Shown: positions 57,871 through 64,000 of the stretch, piece after piece
Layout: the number at the start of each line of letters is the position of its first letter
Numbering within the stretch: the first letter of the stretch is position 1
Assembly (NCBI RefSeq): GCF_000349325.1
Contig: NC_020504.1
Span: forward strand, 9,156,326 to 9,220,325
From: Streptomyces davaonensis JCM 4913
Lineage (GTDB): Bacteria; Actinomycetota; Actinomycetes; Streptomycetales; Streptomycetaceae
Length of the DNA: 64,000 bases
Reading direction: 5' to 3'
Translations under genes and position numbers: made by a program
Notes under the pieces: generated by a model
What the model was told of the DNA's origin: nothing
Database searches by the model: none
Seen by the model: only the letters and a program-made list of their open reading frames with translations

Positions 57871-60213
57871 ATGGCGGAGCGACCGCTCGCACCGACTGCG
57901 CCCGTACTCGTGCTGGAGACCGAGTCGGGCTCCACCGTGATGACCCCGAGCCGCGACTACCACGTAGGGCGCGACCCGCTGAGCGACATCGTCATCGACG
58001 ACGCCCGGGTCTCCTGGCACCACGCGGTCCTGCACCCCGAGACCGACCACTGGACGCTCCAGGACGAGCACAGCACCAACGGCACCTACACCGAGGGCCG
58101 CCGCGTCCAGGAACGGGACGTCGGCCCCGGCACCGTGATCCGCTTCGGCAACCCCGCCGACGGCCCCCGCGCCGTCCTCCTCGGCCGCCCCGCACCCGGT
58201 CCGGAACGCCCCTCGGCCGTCTCCATGCCCGCGCAGACCGGCACCTTCCGGCAGCCGACCAGCGTCCGGCCCATGCCCGCCACCCGCACCGTCCGCATCG
58301 GCCGCGCCCCCGACAACGACCTCGTCATCGACGACCTGATCGTCTCCCGCCACCACGCCGAGCTGCGCGGCCTGCCGGACGGCGGCCACGAGATCACCGA
58401 TCTGGGCAGCCACAACGGCACCTTCCTCAACGGCGCCCCCGTCACCACCGCCGCCGTCCGCCCCGGCGATGTCATCGGCATCGGACACTCGGCGTTCTGC
58501 CTGGTCGGCGACGAGCTCCAGGAGTACGTCGACACCGGCGAGATCTCCCTGGAGGTGCAGGACCTCACCGTCGCCGTCGACCGCGGCCGCAAGACCCTCC
58601 TCGACGACGTCTCCTTCCCGGTGGGGGAGAAGTGCCTGCTGGCCGTCGTCGGACCGAGCGGCGCCGGAAAGTCCACCCTGCTCAACGCCCTCACCGGACA
58701 GCGGCCCGCCGACCACGGCACCGTCGTCTACGACGGCCGCGACCTCTACCGCGACTACGCCGAACTGCGCCAGCGCATCGGCCTGGTCCCGCAGGACGAC
58801 ATCCTGCACGCCCAGCTCACCGTCCGCGCCGCCCTGTCCTACGCCGCCGAACTGCGCTTCCCGCAGGACACCGCCAAGGCCGAACGCCAGGCCCGGGTGG
58901 ACGAGGTGATCCGCGAGCTCGGTCTGGAACAGCGCGCCGGACAGCCCGTGCACAGCCTCTCCGGCGGCCAGCGCAAACGCGTGAGCGTGGCCCTGGAACT
59001 GCTCACCAAGCCCTCCCTGCTCTTCCTCGACGAACCGACCTCGGGACTCGACCCCGGCATGGACCGCTCGGTGATGCACATGCTGCGGGGCCTCGCGGAC
59101 GACGGCCGCACCGTCATCGTCGTCACCCACAGCGTCCTCAGCCTCGACGTCTGCGACCGCCTCCTGGTCCTGGCGCCCGGCGGCCGGATCGCCTACTACG
59201 GGCCGCCCGAGGACGCCCTCCCGTTCTTCGGCTTCGACGAGTGGCCGGAGGCCTTCGAGGCCTTCGAACGCGACCAGGACCGCAACTGGGCCGGCGGCTA
59301 CACCAGCTCACCGCTGCACCGCCGGTACGTCATCGACGCCACCGCACAGCCCCGGCTCACCCGCACTGGACCGGTCGTCATCACCCCGCCGCGCCGGCCG
59401 CGCAGCCGCGGCGCCCAGCTCGGCACCCTGATCCGCCGCTACACCGCAGCCCTCAGCGCCGACCGCACCTTCCTCGCCATCATGATCGCCCTGCCCTTCG
59501 TGATGGGCGCCATGGCCCGCGCCCTGGCCGGCAGCGCCCTGACCCGGGACACCGCGATGAACGCGCTGCTCATCCTGTGCGTCGGCGCGGTCCTCACCGG
59601 CGCGGCCAACGCCGTGCGCGAACTGGTCAAGGAACGCGTGATCTACCGGCGCGAACGCGCCGTCGGCCTGTCCAGATCGGCCTACCTGATGTCGAAGGTC
59701 GTGGTCCTCGGCACGGTCACCGTGCTCCAGGCCGTGGTACTCACCCTGGTCGCCCTGCTCGGCGTCGATCTCAACGCCCCCGGCGGCGAGGGCGTGCTGA
59801 TGCCACCGCTGATCGAGATCACCATCGCCGTGGCGCTGCTGGCCTTCACCGCGATGATGCTCGGCCTGCTGGTCTCCGCGCTGGTGCGCAAGGAAGAGGT
59901 GACGATGCCGCTGCTGGTCCTGCTGGCCATCGTCCAGGTCGTCTTCTGCGGCGCCCTGCTCAAGCTCGACGGGGTACCCGGCCTGGAGCAGCTCTCCTGG
60001 CTGGTGCCCTCGCGGTGGGCGCTCGGCGCGATGGCCGGGACCGTCGACCTGGCGCGGATCGTGCCCGGCGACCTGACCGGCGACCCGCTGTTCGAGCACT
60101 CGACGGGCGTGTGGCTGCTCAACATCGGCATGCTGCTCGTCCTGTCGGTGGTCTTCGGCTACGTGGTCTCCTGGCTGCTCCGTCGCCAGGAACCCGTCGT
60201 GATGCGGAAGTAG
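57871..60213 (+). CDS. FHA-FHA-ABC transporter fusion (Rv1747-like)
   Basis: This 780-residue membrane protein has two FHA phosphothreonine-binding domains (about 15-105, with YHVGRDPLSD and STNGTY; about 140-215, with IGRAPDND, SRHHAEL and SHNGTFLNG). Next comes an ABC ATPase (about 225-460: GPSGAGKSTLL, LSGGQRKR, LLFLDEPTSGLD), then an ABC2-type membrane domain with about six segments (from 510). Mycobacterial Rv1747 has this layout and is regulated by Ser/Thr kinase phosphorylation through its FHA domains. A kinase is encoded two genes downstream. The cargo is unknown (lipid or cell-wall precursor export in mycobacteria). Confidence 0.92.
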   Translation: MAERPLAPTAPVLVLETESGSTVMTPSRDYHVGRDPLSDIVIDDARVSWHHAVLHPETDHWTLQDEHSTNGTYTEGRRVQERDVGPGTVIRFGNPADGPRAVLLGRPAPGPERPSAVSMPAQTGTFRQPTSVRPMPATRTVRIGRAPDNDLVIDDLIVSRHHAELRGLPDGGHEITDLGSHNGTFLNGAPVTTAAVRPGDVIGIGHSAFCLVGDELQEYVDTGEISLEVQDLTVAVDRGRKTLLDDVSFPVGEKCLLAVVGPSGAGKSTLLNALTGQRPADHGTVVYDGRDLYRDYAELRQRIGLVPQDDILHAQLTVRAALSYAAELRFPQDTAKAERQARVDEVIRELGLEQRAGQPVHSLSGGQRKRVSVALELLTKPSLLFLDEPTSGLDPGMDRSVMHMLRGLADDGRTVIVVTHSVLSLDVCDRLLVLAPGGRIAYYGPPEDALPFFGFDEWPEAFEAFERDQDRNWAGGYTSSPLHRRYVIDATAQPRLTRTGPVVITPPRRPRSRGAQLGTLIRRYTAALSADRTFLAIMIALPFVMGAMARALAGSALTRDTAMNALLILCVGAVLTGAANAVRELVKERVIYRRERAVGLSRSAYLMSKVVVLGTVTVLQAVVLTLVALLGVDLNAPGGEGVLMPPLIEITIAVALLAFTAMMLGLLVSALVRKEEVTMPLLVLLAIVQVVFCGALLKLDGVPGLEQLSWLVPSRWALGAMAGTVDLARIVPGDLTGDPLFEHSTGVWLLNIGMLLVLSVVFGYVVSWLLRRQEPVVMRK

Positions 60214-60222
60214 GCGCATGCC

Positions 60223-60768
60223 ATGGCGACTCCAGGCTTCCGGCCCACGCATGTCGTCCCCAGCCGCGGAATGCCCGCCTGGGAGGTCCCCGACCCGGCC
60301 CGGCCCACGATTCCCCTGGACGCGCTGCTGCCCGTACAGCTCCTCGAACGGCGCGGCGACTGGGGGCGCGTGCTGTGCGCCAACGGCTGGTCTGCCTGGG
60401 TCGACGCCCGCCACCTGGTCGCCGTACCCCAGGACCCGCCCGTGCCCGACGCGGCCCCGGCGCGCACCGCCGATCCGCGACCCCACCTCGCCCGCGCCGA
60501 GCAGACCCTGTCCCGCTACCGGTCCGCGGTGGAGGACCTGGCCGCCGGGGGCCTGGACGGCGAGTCCTTCCGGAACCGCACGCGCGGACTGCGGATCGGG
60601 GTGGTCGTCGAGGGCGAGCACGTGTGGCTGTACGACGCCGACCACGGGCGCTGGGTGTACGCCGACGGACTGCGCCTGAGCACCTTCACCACGGACGAGG
60701 CGCCCCGCGCCGACACCGGGGACCCCGGCCTCGCCGCGACCCGGGTGGTGACCCCGGATGGCCCGTGA
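60223..60768 (+). CDS. SH3-like domain protein linking the ABC and kinase genes
   Basis: The 181-residue protein has an N-terminal SH3-like stretch (PSRGMPAWEVPDPARPTIPLDALLPVQLLERRGDWGRVLCANGWSAWVDARHL), then a helical part with ARAEQTLSRYRSAVEDLAAGGLDGESFRNR and a second short beta segment (VWLYDADHGRWVYADGL). No signal peptide, so cytoplasmic. It overlaps the kinase gene by 11 bp, so all three products probably work together, perhaps as an adaptor. Confidence 0.65.
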   Translation: MATPGFRPTHVVPSRGMPAWEVPDPARPTIPLDALLPVQLLERRGDWGRVLCANGWSAWVDARHLVAVPQDPPVPDAAPARTADPRPHLARAEQTLSRYRSAVEDLAAGGLDGESFRNRTRGLRIGVVVEGEHVWLYDADHGRWVYADGLRLSTFTTDEAPRADTGDPGLAATRVVTPDGP

Positions 60769-61813
60769 GACGAGCCTGTTCTCCGGCCGCCCCTCCGAGC
60801 TGATCGGCCGGCAGGTCGCCGGGTACCGCATCGAGGAGGAGATCGGCCGCGGTGGCATGGCCGTCGTCTACCGCGCCCGTGATCTGCGCCTGGACCGTCC
60901 GGTCGCCCTGAAGCTCCTCGCCCCCGAACTCGCCCGTAACGACACCTTCCGCCGCCGCTTCAGCCACGAGTCCCGGGCCGCCGCGGCGATCGACCATCCG
61001 CACATCGTGCCGGTCTTCGAGGCGGGCGAGACGGACGGCGTCCTGTTCATCGCCATGCGCTACGTCGCCGGCAGCGATCTGCGCCATCTGCTGGACCGCC
61101 AGGGCCCGTTGCCGCCCGCGACGGCCGTGCGGATCGCCGCGCAGGTGGCCTCCGCGCTGGATGCGGCCCACGAGCACGGACTGGTCCACCGGGACGTGAA
61201 GCCCGGCAACATCCTGGTCGCCCGCGGCACGGACAGCGACCACCCGGAGCACGCCTATCTGACCGACTTCGGACTGACGAAGAAGTCCCTGTCCCTGACC
61301 GGGGTCACGACCGTCGGCCAGTTCGTCGGCACCCTCGACTACGTGGCGCCGGAACAGATCTCCGGCAAGCCGGTCGACGCGCGCTGCGACGTGTACGGCT
61401 TCGCCTGTGTCGTCCACGAGTGCCTGACCGGGCAGCCACCCTTCCGGCGCGACGACGACATGGCGCTGCTGTGGGCGCACCAGTACGACCAGCCGCCACC
61501 GCTGACGACCCTGCGGCCCGACCTTCCGGCCCCCGTCGACGCCGTGTTCGCCAAGGGCCTGGCGAAGAGCCCCGATGCCCGCTACGAGTCCTGCCTCGCC
61601 TTCGTCGCCGCACTGCGCACCGCCCTGCGCGGCGATGAGCCGGAGGTGGTGGGGGAGGCGGTGGCGCATCCGCCGACGCAGGTGGACCTGAGGGTCGTGG
61701 AGGAGCAGCGGGAACCGGAGGGGCTGGTGGAGCGGGGTGAGCCCGGGGAGAGGGCGACGGAACCGAAGCCACCGCCCCGGTGGGCCGAGCCGTTCTTCGG
61801 CAGTCGGCGCTGA
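60758..61813 (+). CDS. Serine/threonine protein kinase, soluble
   Basis: The 351-residue PknB-type kinase has glycine loop GRGGMAVVY, lysine VALKLL, catalytic loop HRDVKPGN, DFGLTK, an activation loop with SLSLTGVTTVGQFVGT, and APEQ. It has no transmembrane segment or PASTA repeats; the C-terminal 70 residues are acidic and proline-rich. Its FHA-bearing neighbour is the obvious phosphorylation partner. The activation-loop threonines probably autophosphorylate. Confidence 0.92.
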   Translation: MARETSLFSGRPSELIGRQVAGYRIEEEIGRGGMAVVYRARDLRLDRPVALKLLAPELARNDTFRRRFSHESRAAAAIDHPHIVPVFEAGETDGVLFIAMRYVAGSDLRHLLDRQGPLPPATAVRIAAQVASALDAAHEHGLVHRDVKPGNILVARGTDSDHPEHAYLTDFGLTKKSLSLTGVTTVGQFVGTLDYVAPEQISGKPVDARCDVYGFACVVHECLTGQPPFRRDDDMALLWAHQYDQPPPLTTLRPDLPAPVDAVFAKGLAKSPDARYESCLAFVAALRTALRGDEPEVVGEAVAHPPTQVDLRVVEEQREPEGLVERGEPGERATEPKPPPRWAEPFFGSRR

Positions 61814-61818
61814 CCGGC

Positions 61819-63078
61819 CTACCGTCCCACCCTCCGCCGCACCCCCTGCGCGAGCAGCCCCCCGAGGAAGCCCCCGACCAGCCCCCACAGCACCGCGAAC
61901 CCCAGCGCCCCCCACACCTGTGGCTCCAACAGCAGCTCCCCGCCCAGATCACCCCCGAGATCCCCGATGCCCAGCACCGACAGCCCGTAATGCGCGGAGA
62001 TCCGCCCGACGAGGCAGATCATCAGCACCGTGAGGACCAGCGCCACGCCCAGATGAACGGCGTGCTGCCAAGCACGCATCCGCCGCGGGGAACGGGCCGC
62101 CATCACGAACGCCGCCGCCAGGACCAGCACCGCGTCCACGGCCACCAGCCACCACACCCGGCCGTCGTAGTCGGCGAGCGTGCCGAGGTTGAGGGTCGCG
62201 GTCTCCTTACCGCGCAGCACCTCGTCCAGCACATGCGGCATCGGCAGGCCGAACGGGCCGTCCACCCGGCCCTCCCAGGTGGCGCCCAAGCCGATGGTGA
62301 GCGCCAGCCACACCAGGTTCGGCAGCCCGAGCAGAATGACGGCGAGGGTCTCCCGCGCGTGCCCGCGGGCCACGGCCACGACCAGGCCGATCACCACACC
62401 CAGGGCGACGCAGGCCAGCAGCAGCACGACCATGGCGTACGCGGCAGGGCGCACCGACTCCTGGAAGCGCAGCAGCCGGGGCGGCAGCGGAGCGCCCCGC
62501 GACACCAGCAGGGCGAGGATCATGACGCCCGCGAGCCACAGCAGTCCGAAGAACAGCGTCGCCGGGACGTCGGTGCGAAAGCCCACCTTCGGCGAGACCC
62601 CGAACAGCTCACCCAGGTCGCTCAGCGTGTCGTCACCGAGCGCGATGGTGAAGTCCTGGCGGGCGGTCAGGGCCAGACCCAGCAGCGCCAGCAGCCACAG
62701 CAGGGCGACCCGGCCGGCCCAGCCCGCCAGTTCGCGCGCACCCGTCACCGCCCGGTGTCGCAGCGGCCGCAGGAAGGCGGCGGCAGTCACCAGGGCACCG
62801 GCGAGCGTGACGGAGAGGGGGATCACGGTGAGACCGGCCGCGGACTCGGCGAGGCCGCCGGCGTCGCCCGACATCTCGACCGTGCCGCCGACGGCCGTGA
62901 CCACGGTCGCGGCGACGACCCGGGGGAAGGCGTTGTCCGGCAGGTCCGTCGCGCCCGCCGCCCACAGGCCCAGCGCGGCGACGACCCCCATGGCGATCAG
63001 CCCGGCCAGCACGGCGATCAGGGCCTGCGGCCAGCCGTGCCGGGCAACTGCCTGGTCGGAGGGGGTGCGAGCGCTCAC
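61819..63078 (-). CDS. Streptophobe-type multi-pass membrane protein
   Basis: The 419-residue protein has about ten hydrophobic segments, starting PQALIAVLAGLIAMGVVAALGLWAAG. It has the conserved VVAATVVTAVGGTVEMSGDAG and DFTIALGDDTLSDLGELFGVSPKVGFRTD blocks that I recall from the streptophobe family, found only in streptomycetes and relatives. Function unknown. It is convergent with the kinase gene and divergent from the next gene. Confidence 0.78.
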   Translation of the reverse strand: MSARTPSDQAVARHGWPQALIAVLAGLIAMGVVAALGLWAAGATDLPDNAFPRVVAATVVTAVGGTVEMSGDAGGLAESAAGLTVIPLSVTLAGALVTAAAFLRPLRHRAVTGARELAGWAGRVALLWLLALLGLALTARQDFTIALGDDTLSDLGELFGVSPKVGFRTDVPATLFFGLLWLAGVMILALLVSRGAPLPPRLLRFQESVRPAAYAMVVLLLACVALGVVIGLVVAVARGHARETLAVILLGLPNLVWLALTIGLGATWEGRVDGPFGLPMPHVLDEVLRGKETATLNLGTLADYDGRVWWLVAVDAVLVLAAAFVMAARSPRRMRAWQHAVHLGVALVLTVLMICLVGRISAHYGLSVLGIGDLGGDLGGELLLEPQVWGALGFAVLWGLVGGFLGGLLAQGVRRRVGR

Positions 63079-63237
63079 CCTGCCACGCTAAGCAGCACCG
63101 GCGCCGCCCGCCCGCCGGGAGGTCCGTCCGCGTCGGCTTGCGCACCGCGCGGGACAGGAGCACACAATGGTCACGATGTGGAAACGCGGCTAATGAGATG
63201 AATTGTCGCGAAAGTCCCGCATCGGGAAGAAGGGATC

Positions 63238-64000
63238 GTGAGCGTCGAACCTCCGTCGTCCGGACGCCCCACGGGACCCCCCTCGGGCCCCCTGTCCGGT
63301 CCCTCGCAACCGCCTGCCGGACCGCCCTCCGGCAGCGGCGGAGTCCCCTCCTCCCAGCCTCCGAGCAGCGGCGGCGGAGTCCCGCCCGGCCCGCCCACCG
63401 GCGGCAGCGGTGGCGGCGGTGTCCCCCCGGAGCCGGAACCCCACCGGCCCTGGTGGCGATCCGTACCGCGCATCGCCGTCGTGGCCACGGCGGTGGTGGC
63501 CGCCGTGGTGATCGCCCTGGTCTTCAGCCGCGGTGACGGCGGCTCCGGCTCCGGCGGCGAGGTCTTCCTCCAGGCCGCGGGCAAGTCCGGCCCCGACCCC
63601 TTCACCGAGTCCACCGCCACGGACAGCTCCGCCCCACCGGTCACCCCGACCCCGGCCGCCACCGACTCCGCCAATGCCGTCCAGGGTGTCGACGGCGGCG
63701 CCCCCGGTCTGTACGGCGGCACCCGCAACGTCGCGAGCTGCGATGTGGAGAAGCAGATCAAGGCGCTCCAGGCGGCCCCGGCGAAGAACAAGGCGTTCGC
63801 CTCCGTGGCCGGCGTCGACCCGTCCGGTGTCCCGGCCTATCTGCGTGACCTGACCCCCGTGCAACTGCGCATGGACACCCGCGTCACCAACCACGGCTAC
63901 CGCGACGGCAGCGCCACCAGCTATCAGGCCGTCCTCCAGAGCGGCACCGCCGTCCTCGTCGACGACCGCGGCGAGCCCCGGGTTCGCTGCGCCTGCGGCA
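63238..64000 (+). CDS. Proline/glycine-rich membrane-anchored protein, 3' end outside the window
   Basis: GTG at 63238 follows GAAGGGATC. Residues 1-65 are a low-complexity Pro/Gly/Ser cytoplasmic tail. About 70-98 form a membrane segment (RIAVVATAVVAAVVIALVF). The outside part (EVFLQAAGKSGPDPFTEST, then CDVEKQIKALQAAPAKNKAF and VPAYLRDLTPVQLRMDTRVTNHGY) matches a DUF6777-like extracytoplasmic domain as I remember it. The reading frame is open to the window end, so at least 254 residues. Confidence 0.72.
   Translation, partial: MSVEPPSSGRPTGPPSGPLSGPSQPPAGPPSGSGGVPSSQPPSSGGGVPPGPPTGGSGGGGVPPEPEPHRPWWRSVPRIAVVATAVVAAVVIALVFSRGDGGSGSGGEVFLQAAGKSGPDPFTESTATDSSAPPVTPTPAATDSANAVQGVDGGAPGLYGGTRNVASCDVEKQIKALQAAPAKNKAFASVAGVDPSGVPAYLRDLTPVQLRMDTRVTNHGYRDGSATSYQAVLQSGTAVLVDDRGEPRVRCACG

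Noticed and set aside
1..64000. CRISPR arrays, rRNA and tRNA genes
   Set aside because: No regularly spaced repeats, no rRNA-like sequence and no tRNA cloverleaf with a recognisable T-loop were found.

Overview
The window comes from a Streptomyces-type actinomycete chromosome. The evidence is very high GC with strong third-position bias, an SsgA-like sporulation protein, a cell-wall-anchored chaplin, a streptophobe-type membrane protein, an Rv1747-like FHA/ABC fusion, and frequent GTG starts and ATGA stop-start overlaps.

Layout. 0.4-13.9 kb is mixed core and accessory genes: an ssg-like gene, a baeRF-like protein, arginine/ornithine antiporter plus arginine deiminase, a MarR/thioesterase pair around a palindrome, a SUKH/LRR protein, a secreted tripeptidyl aminopeptidase, a chaplin, a methyltransferase coupled to a truncated PLP-enzyme relative, a deaminase/epimerase pair, and an ArsR-SRPBCC fusion with its own operator. 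14.6-25.4 kb is an aromatic-ring meta-cleavage cluster: two extradiol dioxygenases, an FAH hydrolase, an acyl-CoA ligase, an ACMSD-like amidohydrolase, an MhpA-like hydroxylase and an MhpC-like hydrolase. Three TetR regulators go with it, two of them recent duplicates, and their operators can be read.

25.4-45.2 kb is the most striking part, an organosulfur-acquisition supercluster. It holds an SsuACB-type transporter, an acyl-CoA-dehydrogenase-like monooxygenase, a winged-helix regulator, five luciferase-like flavin monooxygenases, an SsuE-like FMN reductase, a complete polar-amino-acid ABC transporter with two binding proteins plus an orphan permease, and a glutathionyl-hydroquinone-reductase-like protein. 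Four unannotated small ORFs (25-37 codons) sit at the heads of its transcription units. They share a core R(R/D)H(I/V)D(F/L) and all contain cysteine codons. Three units also carry a 23-bp palindrome, T(T/C)CCTA-N9-TAGG(G/A)A. I read this as a multi-operon cysteine-sensing leader-peptide regulon.

45.2-51.4 kb is a decayed phage-like element behind a large serine integrase. It abuts a truncated, frameshifted sphingomyelinase gene. Inside are frameshifted phage genes, a primase-polymerase domain fragment, a tape-measure fragment, strong hairpins and two small antisense membrane proteins. 51.4-64 kb returns to host genes: a PPOX protein, a VOC protein, adenosine deaminase, DinB, LysR, two aldo/keto reductases (one behind a MerR-type promoter), an FHA-FHA-ABC / SH3-like / Ser-Thr kinase signalling trio, a streptophobe-type membrane protein, and a proline-rich membrane-anchored protein cut by the window end.

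Starts were chosen from ribosome-binding sites and family alignment from memory. No database search was possible, so substrate assignments are inference.
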